From Anaerolineae bacterium (GTDB lineage: Bacteria; Chloroflexota; Anaerolineae; Anaerolineales; E44-bin32), in contig DUEZ01000081.1 in assembly GCA_011174825.1 (NCBI GenBank), positions 1 through 64,000 on the forward strand: a stretch of DNA of 64,000 nucleotides, written 5' to 3'. Positions 27,384 through 36,344 of this stretch are shown here, piece by piece. A program made the translations under genes and the position numbers. The stretch's first letter is position 1, and each line of letters starts with the position of its first letter. Under the pieces are notes generated by a model. It did no database searches. It had not been told where the DNA came from and saw only the letters and a list, made by a program, of their open reading frames with translations.

Positions 27384-28172
27384 TTACACTTGATCCGTGA
27401 TGGTCGGCACACCGAGGACGTTAAAACCGGAATCCACAAACAGGACTACACCTGTGACCGAACGGGCCATATCAGAAGACAACCAAACTGCCGTTTCTCC
27501 AACATCCTCGATCGTAATGTTTCGTCGCAGGGGAGCGATGGAGGGGAAATGACGATACATAAGTTTGAAACCACTCACGCCGGCTGCTGATAGAGTTCGA
27601 ATGGGCCCAGCCGAGATGGCGTTGACACGGATGTCTCGGGGACCAAAATCCGCAGCCAGGTAACGCATTGTCGCCTCCAACGCGGCTTTAGCCACACCCA
27701 TGACGTTGTAATTTGGCCATACGCGTTCGCCACCATTGGCGGTCATCGTCAACATCGACCCGCCTTGGTTCATGAGCGGTAAGGCCGCTCGGGCGAGGGC
27801 GATGAAGGAATAAACGCTGATGTCAAACGCGAGATGAAACCCATCACGACTGGTTTCGTGGAAATGCCCCATGAGTTCTTCCCGATTAGCGAAGGCGATA
27901 GAGTGAACCAGGATGTCTATTGTGCCCAACTCTTCCGCCGTTCGAGCAAAAACCGTCTCGATTTCCTCATCACGACTCACGTCACACTTCTCAATAAACT
28001 CGGCGTCAACTTTTTGAGCAAGCGGTCGCACTCTCCGTTCAAGCGCAGGACTGGCATATGACAAAGCCAGACGGGCACCTTGGGCATGCATGGCCTGGGC
28101 AATGCCCCAAGCGATGGAGTGGTCATTTGCGATCCCAAAGATCAGAGCGGTCTTTCCCTCGAGTAGTTTCAT
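27384..28172 (-). CDS. fabI: Enoyl-[acyl-carrier-protein] reductase (NADH)
   Basis: A 262-residue SDR enzyme that performs the last reduction of each fatty-acid elongation cycle. Signatures are LLEGKTALIFGIANDHSIAWGIA, with the FabI-type NAD loop, and the catalytic Tyr/Lys pair in YNVMGVAKAALE (Y-x6-K). It lies downstream of the fabF-to-maoC block on the same strand, after a repeat-filled gap of 260 bp. The ATG at 28172 has purine-rich sites upstream (AGGAGG and GAGGA). It is the likely target of triclosan-type inhibitors. Confidence 0.94.
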   Translation of the reverse strand: MKLLEGKTALIFGIANDHSIAWGIAQAMHAQGARLALSYASPALERRVRPLAQKVDAEFIEKCDVSRDEEIETVFARTAEELGTIDILVHSIAFANREELMGHFHETSRDGFHLAFDISVYSFIALARAALPLMNQGGSMLTMTANGGERVWPNYNVMGVAKAALEATMRYLAADFGPRDIRVNAISAGPIRTLSAAGVSGFKLMYRHFPSIAPLRRNITIEDVGETAVWLSSDMARSVTGVVLFVDSGFNVLGVPTITDQV

Positions 28173-28330
28173 GATTCCTCTTCCTCCTGCGCATCGTAAT
28201 AGATTGATATTCAAAAGCGAGCAACAAGGATAATCTATTTTCTGGGGTAGTTCTAGACCGTTTCAACTTACCGGTTATTATTCTGGGATCTTCACCTACA
28301 AATGTGGCGTCATACCAATCGGAATGCCGT

Positions 28331-28408
28331 AGGGCTCAGGGATTAGCGACAAGGGATCAGGATCCAAATCCGTACTGATCCCTGATCCCCCATCCCTGAT
28401 CCCTTTAG
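28331..28408. repeat. GGGATCAGG-type composite repeat
   Basis: AGGGATCAG (28352-28360) can pair with CTGATCCCT (28375-28383), and flanking GGGATTAGCG/CCATCCCTGATCCC units extend the structure. It lies between maoC-like and fabI genes that run in the same direction, so it could reduce read-through into fabI. Confidence 0.65.
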
Positions 28409-28432
28409 TTTGATCATGGTGGCTAGTGAGAG

Positions 28433-28912
28433 TCATGGCTGGTGAAGCCTCGTTGATTTTTCTCCCTCCTCGGGTCGAGAACGGATCAGTAATGTCCAGG
28501 TTCCCTTTTGAACGGTCTCGTCCCTCTGATTTAGTAAGGTGGCATCGAAGGTGACGAAGCCGCCGTTCATGCGGGGCATCTCTTTTTTCCTACGTACCTC
28601 GGCGCGAAATTTGATCGTGTCACCGATGTATATGGGGTTACGAAACTTCCAATCCACTCCGATGAGGGCTTCCGCCGTTCCTTCCAGTAGACCCGTACCC
28701 CACGCGAGTCCACCAGCGATCGATAATCCTAACAGGCCATGGGCGACCTGCTCACCATAGATCGTCGTTTTCGCATACTCCGCATTGGTGTGAACGGGAT
28801 TGTGATCACCGGTAAAGTCGGCGAAGGACAAAATGTCGCTCTCGGTTATCGTTCGCCCTGGGCTCTCTGCAATATCACCAACGGTCATTTCCTCGAAATA
28901 TTTTCCTCTCAA
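28433..28912 (-). CDS. MaoC-like hot-dog dehydratase
   Basis: A 159-residue hot-dog fold protein. The hydratase signature is FADFTGDHNPVHTNAEYA, with the catalytic Asp and His, followed by QVAHGLLGLSIAGG. It probably acts as (R)-specific enoyl-CoA/ACP hydratase or 3-hydroxyacyl dehydratase. In this operon, which lacks fabZ, it may supply the dehydration step of fatty-acid synthesis. I chose the TTG at 28912 because AAGGAGG lies 7 nt before it; an ATG 11 codons upstream lacks a site. Confidence 0.85.
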   Translation of the reverse strand: MRGKYFEEMTVGDIAESPGRTITESDILSFADFTGDHNPVHTNAEYAKTTIYGEQVAHGLLGLSIAGGLAWGTGLLEGTAEALIGVDWKFRNPIYIGDTIKFRAEVRRKKEMPRMNGGFVTFDATLLNQRDETVQKGTWTLLIRSRPEEGEKSTRLHQP

Positions 28913-28981
28913 TTGCTCGACCTCCTTCAAGCCTGACCCCCTCATCCATGTCTAGACGATCCGTTCCTAAACAGCTTTGAC

Positions 28982-29491
28982 TCACATGCTGGGAGAATCA
29001 TCGATGACCGCGAGTATCTCCCCCTGGGTGACCTCCCGACCAGCGCCGGTGGCAAGCGAACGCACAACTCCAGCTCGGGCGGTGCGTAGCTCAATGTGCA
29101 TCTTCATGGATTCTAATACAGCCACAACATCACCCTCTCCAACCGACTCTCCTTCAGTCACCCTCAATTCGACCAACCACCCAGGCAGGGGAGCTGAGAT
29201 CTCTGAAGGGCCTTCGTCCTGTTGGACTTGGGTAACCTTTACGGAGGGTTGGGTTTCCCCTTGCATGGTAGCTCGATAGGGTCGTCCCGCGACGACCACT
29301 CGTTGGTCACCGTTTTCTTCTTTCTCCACATGCGCTTCATAGGAGCGATGATCAACCAGTAGGGAGTAGAGTGGCAATCCATCGATGCTTTCCAGATCGA
29401 CATCAAGTGGCTGGTTGTTCACCCACACTTGCCCGTCAGTGGTGACCTCGATATCGAAAGTGCGTCCTTCGATGGTGACTTGATATCTCAC
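28982..29491 (-). CDS. Biotin carboxyl carrier protein
   Basis: A 169-residue protein whose C-terminal 70 residues are a biotinyl domain with the target lysine in VLESMKMHIEL. Residues 1-60 form a small beta domain similar to the start of acyl-CoA carboxylase carrier modules, not the classical AccB N-terminus. It begins with GTG in a 4-nt overlap with the stop of the biotin carboxylase gene, so the two subunits are made together. Confidence 0.9.
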   Translation of the reverse strand: MRYQVTIEGRTFDIEVTTDGQVWVNNQPLDVDLESIDGLPLYSLLVDHRSYEAHVEKEENGDQRVVVAGRPYRATMQGETQPSVKVTQVQQDEGPSEISAPLPGWLVELRVTEGESVGEGDVVAVLESMKMHIELRTARAGVVRSLATGAGREVTQGEILAVIDDSPSM

Positions 29492-30981
29492 AAATCACCG
29501 CCACCCAGGAGTTCCCAACGGCCTAACATCTTCCAGCGGTTTGAAACTCCATTGGTTTGGGTTTGGGCTCCTGTCCGCTTGCGCCAGTCCAGTAACGCAG
29601 TTGTTAGTGCGGCTGCTAAATAATCCTCCTCCTCCGGCTCCGTCGGCACAAATTGCTCCTCCAGGAATCGTGTGTGAAACTGACCGCCAAAGAAGCGGTG
29701 GCTGTTGAGAAGCGCGCGATGCAGATCTAAATTCGTCATCACACCATGTATTTGATACTCCTCCAGTGCCCTTCGCATGCGTACGATCGCCACGGCCCTT
29801 GTTTCACCCCAGGTCACGAGTTTAGCGAGCAATGAGTCGTAGTAGGGCGTGATCGTCAACCCTTCGCAGATTCCACTATCCAACCTCACGCCTGGTCCCC
29901 CCGGTTCGCGTAAGCGAGAGATGCGACCTACGCTCGCAGCGTAATTCCTGAAAGGATCTTCGGCCAGGATACGGCACTCCAACGCCCAACCTCGAGGCTT
30001 AACTTCTTTCTGGGAATAGCTCAAATTCCTCCCAGTTGCGATCCTTAATTGTTCTTTGACGATGTCAACTCCTGTGACTGCCTCTGTCACAGTGTGCTCA
30101 ACCTGCAGACGGGGGTTAACCTTGAGGAAGTAGTATTTTCCTTCTGGATCAAGCAAGAACTCTACCGTCCCAGCGCCGATGTAGCCAACAGCTCGTGCGA
30201 TACGCACGGCAGACCTCAAGATCCGTCGTCGCAGGGAGGGGTCGAGAGCGCGTGAGGGAGCTTCCTCAATTAATTTATGGTGACGTCGCTGGATGGAGCA
30301 CTCCCGTTCTCCTAGGTTGATGATATTACCTTCTGCATCAGCTAACAGCTGAACTTCGATGTGTCGAGCATTCTCGATCAATTGCTCGAGATATACCGCT
30401 CCATCACCGAAGGTAGTCCGTGCTTCTCGACGCGCGGTGGGGATGGCGATCTCCAACTCCGAGCGGGAGTTTATGGTACGGATCCCTACGCCGCCACCAC
30501 CTGCCGCGGCTTTGAGCAAGAGGGGATAACCTATCCGGTCTGCGGATGCCAAGAGCTCATCATCATCTAGCGACCAGTCAGTTCCCGGTAGGATGTGGAG
30601 GCGCAGGCGGCGCGCTAAACGACGAGCTGCCGCATTATCGCTCAATTGCTCGATCGTCTCTGGGTCAGGTCCGACGAAGATTACGCCGGCCTCTATACAG
30701 GCTCGTGCGAATTCAGGAGATTCAGCCAGAAAGCCGTAACCGGGGTGGATGAGTTGAACCCCTGAATCTAACGCTACTTGGAGAATATACTCCCCTCGCA
30801 AGTAGCTTTCCTTTGCCGGTGGTGGGCCGATGCAATAGGCTTCGTCGGCGAAGCGAACGTGAAGAGCTTCGCGATCGGCTTCGGAATAGATCGCCACTGT
30901 TTCAAAACCCAACTCCTTACAGGTTCGCAGTACCCGCACCGCGATCTCTCCTCGATTGGCTACAAGCACCTTATTGATCAT
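29488..30981 (-). CDS. accC: Biotin carboxylase subunit of acyl-CoA carboxylase
   Basis: A 497-residue biotin carboxylase that carboxylates biotin with ATP and bicarbonate. The N-terminal MINKVLVANRGEIAVRVLRT, the ATP-grasp loop KAAAGGGGVGIRTI and the ECSIQRRHHKLIEEAP segment are typical. One key segment reads FLKVNPRLQVEHTVTE, where the family usually has FLEMNxRLQVEH: the first metal-ligand Glu (FLE) is Lys here, while the second Glu (VEH) is intact. The C-terminus runs about 45 residues past AccC of E. coli. Its neighbours are the carrier and carboxyltransferase subunits. Confidence 0.92.
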   Translation of the reverse strand: MINKVLVANRGEIAVRVLRTCKELGFETVAIYSEADREALHVRFADEAYCIGPPPAKESYLRGEYILQVALDSGVQLIHPGYGFLAESPEFARACIEAGVIFVGPDPETIEQLSDNAAARRLARRLRLHILPGTDWSLDDDELLASADRIGYPLLLKAAAGGGGVGIRTINSRSELEIAIPTARREARTTFGDGAVYLEQLIENARHIEVQLLADAEGNIINLGERECSIQRRHHKLIEEAPSRALDPSLRRRILRSAVRIARAVGYIGAGTVEFLLDPEGKYYFLKVNPRLQVEHTVTEAVTGVDIVKEQLRIATGRNLSYSQKEVKPRGWALECRILAEDPFRNYAASVGRISRLREPGGPGVRLDSGICEGLTITPYYDSLLAKLVTWGETRAVAIVRMRRALEEYQIHGVMTNLDLHRALLNSHRFFGGQFHTRFLEEQFVPTEPEEEDYLAAALTTALLDWRKRTGAQTQTNGVSNRWKMLGRWELLGGGDL

Positions 30982-31002
30982 GGGCCTCTTCTCACAGATC
31001 CT

Positions 31003-32541
31003 CTAAAGTGGGATGTTGCCATGCTTTCGGCGTGGACGACGAGTTCGCTTACCACGCAGCATCTGGAGCGAATGGATCAGCGTCGGGCGGGTCTGGCGCG
31101 GAGAAATCACGCCGTCCAGATAACCACGGGCAGCGGCGATATAGGGATTGGCGAATTGTTCCCGGTACTCCTTTACGAGTTGTTCCCGGACCGCTTCGCG
31201 ATCGTCCGCTTGAGACAACTCTTGTCGAAAGATCACATTCACCGCTCCTTCAGGTCCCATCACCGCGATCTCGGCTGTGGGCCAAGCAAGACAAATGTCC
31301 CCTCTCAAGTGCTTGGAGCTCATGACGATATAGGCGCCACCATATGCCTTGCGGGTGATGATGGAGAGTTTCGGCACGCTAGCCTCGGCATATGCATAGA
31401 TCATTTTCGCTCCGTGTCGGATGATGCCGCCGTGCTCCTGGGCCACGCCGGGCAGAAAGCCGGGCGTGTCGGTAAAGGTGATCAGCGGGATATTAAAGCA
31501 GTCGCAGAAGCGGATGAAGCGTGCCCCCTTGTCCACCGCGTCGATGTCAAGCACACCCGCGAGCACCGCTGGTTGTTGGGCTACCAAGCCAACGACATGC
31601 CCTCCGAGACGCGCAAATCCCACGATCAAATTGGTCGCATAACTTTCCTGCACCTCGAGGAATTCCCCATCATCCACGATATGTCGGATAACTTCTAGCA
31701 TGTCGTATTCCTTGACAGGATCCTCGGGTACAAGATTATCTAATTCCTGGTCGGCTCGATCAGAAGAGTCGGTGGGCGCCAGGTAGGGTGGATCCTCTGC
31801 GTTGTTCGACGGAAGGTAGGAGAGGAGCCGTCGAACGAGGGACAAGGCTTGGGCATCGTCCTGAGCGGTGAAATGTGCTACACCGCTTTTCTGATGATGA
31901 GTATGAGCGCCGCCTAGTTCCTCAGGTGTGACCTCTTCATGGGTCACAGCACTGATCACATCGGGACCGGTGATGAACATGCGCGCGGTGTTTTCTACCA
32001 TGATCGTGAAATCGGTAAGGGCTGGAGAATAGACCGCTCCACCGGCGCAAGGACCCATAATGACCGAGATTTGAGGGATCACCCCAGAGGCCAATGTATT
32101 GTGGTAGAAGATATCACTGTAAGCTGCCAGTGCGGATACCCCCTCCTGGATACGTGCCCCACCAGAGTCATTAAGGCCTATTACTGGCGCTCCGTTCTCC
32201 ATCGCTAAATCGAGCAGCTTGCAGATTTTTCGCCCATGAGCTTCTCCTACCGAGCCCCCCATGATGGTGAAGTCTTGAGCGTAGACGTAGACCAAACGTC
32301 CATCAATCTCGCCCCAGCCAGTGATAACACCGTCGCCAAGAGGTTTCTCCTGATCTAAGCCAAGCTCTGTTGCACGGTGCAGGACGAAAGTGTCTGTCTC
32401 GAAGAAGGAACCCGAGTCGAGAAGGATGTTCAACCTTTCGCGCGCCGTCAGTTTACCCTGCGCGTGTTGCCTCTCGACCCGCTCTGGATCACCACCCTGA
32501 CGCGCTTTCGCTTCCATCTGCTCCAGGTGCTTTAATTTCAT
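31003..32541 (-). CDS. Acyl-CoA carboxylase, carboxyltransferase subunit (PccB type)
   Basis: A 512-residue carboxyltransferase of the fused alpha-beta type found in propionyl-CoA and acyl-CoA carboxylases, rather than the split AccA/AccD type. The acyl-CoA-binding [22 protein letters not shown] and the carboxybiotin-side segment [20 protein letters not shown] are visible. In this fatty-acid operon its likely product is malonyl-CoA, although propionyl-CoA cannot be excluded. It starts inside the fabH stop codon (ATGA), with GGAGGAG upstream. Confidence 0.92.
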   Translation of the reverse strand: MKLKHLEQMEAKARQGGDPERVERQHAQGKLTARERLNILLDSGSFFETDTFVLHRATELGLDQEKPLGDGVITGWGEIDGRLVYVYAQDFTIMGGSVGEAHGRKICKLLDLAMENGAPVIGLNDSGGARIQEGVSALAAYSDIFYHNTLASGVIPQISVIMGPCAGGAVYSPALTDFTIMVENTARMFITGPDVISAVTHEEVTPEELGGAHTHHQKSGVAHFTAQDDAQALSLVRRLLSYLPSNNAEDPPYLAPTDSSDRADQELDNLVPEDPVKEYDMLEVIRHIVDDGEFLEVQESYATNLIVGFARLGGHVVGLVAQQPAVLAGVLDIDAVDKGARFIRFCDCFNIPLITFTDTPGFLPGVAQEHGGIIRHGAKMIYAYAEASVPKLSIITRKAYGGAYIVMSSKHLRGDICLAWPTAEIAVMGPEGAVNVIFRQELSQADDREAVREQLVKEYREQFANPYIAAARGYLDGVISPRQTRPTLIHSLQMLRGKRTRRPRRKHGNIPL

Positions 32542-33680
32542 TCTTTACTCCTCCGACCGCCATTCAAACCATCCTTTATTCCAAAGGCAGAAAGCCACCG
32601 AATTAGACGTCGGAAACGTGATCGAATCCTTGCCAGGGAGTAATACAAACGTCGAACTATTCGTCGTCTGAGTGGAGCTAGCATTGGTTGTGGACGGGTC
32701 CAGCGAATAGCTGCTGCGCCCCAGGTCAAACCTGCTCCGAAACCGACACAGACGACCAAATCACCGGTCTGGATGCGACCTTTCTCTGCCGCCTCGCTCA
32801 ATGCAATCGGTATCGATGCGGCTGAGGTGTTGCCATACCATTCCACATTGCTATAAACCATCTCCGGGGACAGATCCAAGGACCGGGCTGCGGCCTCAAT
32901 GATGCGTTGGTTCGCTTGATGGGGGATCAACAGCGTCAGATCACCGAGAGCATGCCCTGCTTTCTCTAACACTTCGCACGTCGCATCGTGCATCACCTTC
33001 ACGGCAAAGCGGAAGACCTCCCGCCCTTTCATTTGGATAAAGTGAAGCCTCTCATCGAGTGTTCGCTGGGAGGTCGGTATCCGGCTGCCCCCTGCTGGAA
33101 GCCACAGAAGGTCGCCCCCTGAACCATCGGAGCCCAATGATGAGGCGAGCACGCCACCTTCGTTCTCCCCGCTTTGCAGGACCACGGCTCCTGCTCCATC
33201 ACCGAAAAGAACACACGTGGCGCGGTCTGTCCAATCGGTGATCGAGGAGAGAGTCTCCGCGCCAATCACGAGCGCCGATCGATAAGCTCCAGACAAAAGC
33301 ATATTCGCGGCAACACTCAAGCCATAAATGAAGCCGGTGCAACCCGCAGAGAGATCGAAGGCTGCCGCGCGGGTAGCGCCAAGCATATCCTGGACCAAGC
33401 AAGCAGTGGAAGGGAAGAGATGATCCGGGGTGACGGTTGCAACAATGATCAATTCAACTTGTGTAGGATTGAAGTGAGCTACTTCCAATGCCTGACGAGC
33501 AGCCTGGACGGCCATGTCGGCTGTAGTTTCACCATCCTCTACCAGATGGCGTTCACGGATGCCGGTTCGTGTTCGGATCCACTCGTCGGAGGTGTCCACC
33601 AACTCTGAGAGCTCACCGTTCTTTAGCACCCGTTGTGGGAGATACTTCCCCCAGCCGATAACGTGAGCATGGGAACTCAA
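32538..33680 (-). CDS. fabH: 3-oxoacyl-ACP synthase III with a basic C-terminal tail
   Basis: A 380-residue thiolase-fold enzyme that starts fatty-acid chains from acyl-CoA and malonyl-ACP. The catalytic Cys is in [12 protein letters not shown], the His in [14 protein letters not shown] and the Asn in [14 protein letters not shown]. Typical FabH ends after [15 protein letters not shown], near residue 326; here about 50 extra residues rich in Arg follow ([20 protein letters not shown]), possibly amphipathic and membrane-binding. I chose the TTG at 33680, which overlaps the fabF stop (TTGA) and has GGAGGAG 5-6 nt upstream; upstream ATG codons lack a site. Confidence 0.92.
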   Translation of the reverse strand: MSSHAHVIGWGKYLPQRVLKNGELSELVDTSDEWIRTRTGIRERHLVEDGETTADMAVQAARQALEVAHFNPTQVELIIVATVTPDHLFPSTACLVQDMLGATRAAAFDLSAGCTGFIYGLSVAANMLLSGAYRSALVIGAETLSSITDWTDRATCVLFGDGAGAVVLQSGENEGGVLASSLGSDGSGGDLLWLPAGGSRIPTSQRTLDERLHFIQMKGREVFRFAVKVMHDATCEVLEKAGHALGDLTLLIPHQANQRIIEAAARSLDLSPEMVYSNVEWYGNTSAASIPIALSEAAEKGRIQTGDLVVCVGFGAGLTWGAAAIRWTRPQPMLAPLRRRIVRRLYYSLARIRSRFRRLIRWLSAFGIKDGLNGGRRSKE

Positions 33681-34924
33681 GCTGTCTCCTCCCATTGACG
33701 TAGGATCACACAACTGTTGTGGCCGCCGAAGCCGAAGGAATTTGAGAGGATTATTTTGGGTTCAAGTCTTCGCGCTTGGTTAGGTACATAATCTAAGTCG
33801 CACTCCGGATCGGGGGTCTCGTAATTAATCGTGGGGTGAACCCAGCCAGTCTCTAAGCTCTTGACACAGGCAACGGCTTCGACCGCACCAGCGGCCCCTA
33901 TGAGGTGGCCGATCATCGATTTGGTGGAACTGACCGCCAATTGGTCGGCATGAGGGCCAAAAACGGTACGGATGGCGATGGTCTCGGTGCGATCGTTGAG
34001 AGGGGTGCTGGTGCCGTGAGCGTTAATGTAATCGACCTCCTCAGGGGTTATACCAGCATCGCTGAGGGCTTGTTCCATGGCCCATGCCGCTCCCTGACCT
34101 GTCTCATCAGGAGCGGTAATATGAAAGGCATCAGATGTGGCCCCTTGCCCGGCGAGTTCGCAATAGATGCGTGCCTTACGAGCGCTTGCGTGCTCCAGGC
34201 TTTCCAAAATCAACACACCGGCTCCCTCACCCATGACGAACCCATCACGCTCGGCGTCGAAAGGTCGACTAGCTCGCTGTGGATCGTCGTTGCGAGTGGA
34301 AAGTGCCCCCATGTTCTTTAATCCGGCTATGGCTATAGGAGCGATGATGGCTTCGCTCCCTCCACAGATCATCAACTCGGAATGACCCCGTCGGATCATC
34401 TCTCCCGCCTCGCTGATGGCATGAGAACCAGTGGCACAGGCTGAGGAGATGGTGAGATTGGGCCCATGTAATCCATAGGTGATGGCGACCGCGGCCGAGG
34501 CTGCGTTGGGCATCATCATGGGTACCATAAAGGGGCTCACCCTTCGAGAACCATCAGCTTGGAAAATTTCGAAATTATTCAATAAAGTGATGACCCCACC
34601 AATGCCAGTACCGATGAGCACGCCAACCTTCTGAGCATCACCTCCTTCAAACTTTAAATCGGCGTTGGTGATGGCTTGTCGAGCGGCCTCGAGGGCGAAG
34701 TGTGTAAAGCGGTCGTTCCGCCGCGCGCCTCTTTTTCCGAAGAGGGCAACCGGGTCGAAATCCTTGACCTCGGCAGCGATTCGCACCTCCAGTTCTGCTG
34801 GGTCGAACTGCGTGATAGGGCCAGCCCCACTGCGCCCCTCAAGCAATGCATCCCAAAAGGTGGACACATCATTACCGAGTGGTGTGACCACGCCAAGGCC
34901 TGTGATAACAACTCGTCTTTTCAT
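33677..34924 (-). CDS. fabF: 3-oxoacyl-ACP synthase II
   Basis: A 415-residue condensing enzyme that elongates acyl-ACP. The active-site Cys is in TISSACATGSHAIS, with His residues in NAHGTSTPLNDRTE and STKSMIGHLIGAAGAVEA. It is the first gene of the lipid operon (fabF-fabH-carboxylase subunits-maoC). The ATG at 34924 has AAGGGG 7 nt upstream; an ATG 8 codons earlier is less likely. No acpP, fabD or fabG is present in the window, so those genes must lie elsewhere. Confidence 0.94.
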   Translation of the reverse strand: MKRRVVITGLGVVTPLGNDVSTFWDALLEGRSGAGPITQFDPAELEVRIAAEVKDFDPVALFGKRGARRNDRFTHFALEAARQAITNADLKFEGGDAQKVGVLIGTGIGGVITLLNNFEIFQADGSRRVSPFMVPMMMPNAASAAVAITYGLHGPNLTISSACATGSHAISEAGEMIRRGHSELMICGGSEAIIAPIAIAGLKNMGALSTRNDDPQRASRPFDAERDGFVMGEGAGVLILESLEHASARKARIYCELAGQGATSDAFHITAPDETGQGAAWAMEQALSDAGITPEEVDYINAHGTSTPLNDRTETIAIRTVFGPHADQLAVSSTKSMIGHLIGAAGAVEAVACVKSLETGWVHPTINYETPDPECDLDYVPNQARRLEPKIILSNSFGFGGHNSCVILRQWEETA

Positions 34925-34994
34925 CCCCTTGCCCCTTCTTTGGCACATCGGCTTATACGGATAACACCAATCCCCTGAAGAAGTAGCGATTTAA

Positions 34995-35059
34995 ATGGAC
35001 ATGTATGGTCCATATTGCTGGGGGACGTGGCGTGCGATGAGGGTTCTACTAAATAGAAC
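34995..35059 (-). promoter_or_regulatory. Two palindromes upstream of fabF, possible operators
   Basis: ATGGAC-N7-GTCCAT (34995-35013) and GTTCTA-N5-TAGAAC (35043-35059) are perfect inverted repeats lying about 70 and 120 bp upstream of the fabF start. They have the spacing of operator half-sites. They do not match the FapR consensus closely, and no regulator gene is adjacent. Confidence 0.35.
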
Positions 35060-35362
35060 AGTCTAAAGGTGATTAGGATACGATGGTACCGCTGTGAGCT
35101 TAGCGGTCAACGATCGATCCAGTCGACAAGTAATCCGAGGTGTTCTTATTCGGAAGGGTGGAGCTTGAGATCATTAATATCATCTATAGGGTTAACAGAC
35201 CAAGATATTCGGCCACTGCCATAAGGAGAATTTGACATTTGATGTGGGGAAATTCAGACAGATATTGAAGACAATCACGCGGAATACGACACGAATCCAT
35301 CTATCCAGGATCGAATCGACCTGATCTGGAGGGGTCACACCGTACTAATCATAGAGTTGCTC

Positions 35363-35387
35363 GCACCCTGAGCTTGTCGAAGGGTGC
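35363..35387. repeat. REP-like hairpin, CTGAGCTTGTCGAAGG core
   Basis: GCACCCT and AGGGTGC arms flank a GAGCTTGTCGA loop. The core (CCTGAGCTTGTCGAAGG) is a repeat found in many bacterial genomes. A partial relative, TTCCTGAGCTTATCGAAGG, is near 37373. Confidence 0.65.
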
Positions 35388-35525
35388 TCGTTGAAATGTG
35401 TTTTGACCACATTCTTCAGGGAAACCCTTAACAAGGGCTCGTGACACATTATGCTCAGGACGCTCATCTCTTTTGTGGTTAAGTTATGCGCGCATAACTT
35501 AGTGGATTCCTGTCAAGGGAGGTTC

Positions 35526-36344
35526 TTAGAGCAGGAATATTCCGATAGCGTATGGCAGTAGGGCCATCAAGGCCATGATGGGATGCCCACGCTGCGTCGT
35601 GTTGTGCCTATCCCAATTAAACATAAAAATCGCCAGCACGTAAGCCAGCACGCCACTGAGGGTTAAAACGATGACCGAACCCCATGGAGCACCCCATGGG
35701 GAATAATCAGCCGCGCCCATGGCTAAACCATTGAAGGCGTTCATCGCATGGGTGGCGGGCAAGAGTTGGGAAATCTTTCCAGCAACATCGGGTAACAGGT
35801 CATAGGGGATCATCAGCCCTCCCAACAACATCGAAGGGATGAAGATCAGCTGTGTCCACAAGACCGTCATACGCGTGCTGGCTGAGATCACACCGATCAG
35901 CAGACTGATGCCAGCGCAAGCAACAGCCATAGCAATGAAGACCAGGGCATAGTTGACCCAGTTCACTGGCAATGGGGCATCGAAGAGAAAGGGCGCAGTG
36001 ACGCTGATGATTGCGACCACAATCACCAAGTGCAATATCGTTGTCAAGGCGGGGATGGTCAAAATGGAACTGGAAGGAATGCCGTTGATTTTGTAGCTGC
36101 GGAAGATGCCTTCTTCACGGGCACTGACAAGTGGATCCGGCATGCCCAATAGCGTGGCTGCCAAGATGGCGAAAACGACCAAGGCCGGGATAAGGGTATC
36201 AAGGAAGAGAGGGTTGATCGCCGGCATGATGAATCCCATCATGAGGTAGAAGCCTAGGGGGAAAAGATAGTTCATAAGGAGCATCTGCTTGTTGCGGATC
36301 CCGGTACGAAATTCGAATGAGAAGTGATTGATAAAAGCGCTCAT
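35526..36344 (-). CDS. ABC-2 type exporter, permease subunit
   Basis: A 272-residue protein with six predicted membrane helices and no large extracytoplasmic domain, the standard ABC2_membrane type. A conserved DPLVSAREEGIFRSYKINGIP stretch near residues 70-90 resembles the coupling region of drug/antibiotic exporters. It starts inside the stop codon of its ATPase partner (4-nt overlap). This is a different subclass from the permease at 13796, so the genome has at least two such exporters. Confidence 0.88.
   Translation of the reverse strand: MSAFINHFSFEFRTGIRNKQMLLMNYLFPLGFYLMMGFIMPAINPLFLDTLIPALVVFAILAATLLGMPDPLVSAREEGIFRSYKINGIPSSSILTIPALTTILHLVIVVAIISVTAPFLFDAPLPVNWVNYALVFIAMAVACAGISLLIGVISASTRMTVLWTQLIFIPSMLLGGLMIPYDLLPDVAGKISQLLPATHAMNAFNGLAMGAADYSPWGAPWGSVIVLTLSGVLAYVLAIFMFNWDRHNTTQRGHPIMALMALLPYAIGIFLL

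Larger units (their letters stand above)
34925..35525. other. Upstream region of the lipid operon, no gene
   Basis: A 600-bp region without a credible gene. It should hold the promoter of the fabF operon (reading left). Two palindromes lie upstream of fabF at 34995-35013 and 35043-35059. A REP-like hairpin with a CTGAGCTTGTCGAAGG core is at 35363-35387. The rest shows no recognisable structure. Confidence 0.5.

Noticed and set aside
30778-31698. 306-codon plus-strand frame across the biotin carboxylase and carboxyltransferase genes
   Set aside because: It lies antisense to two clear enzymes and has no protein features; an artefact of codon bias.
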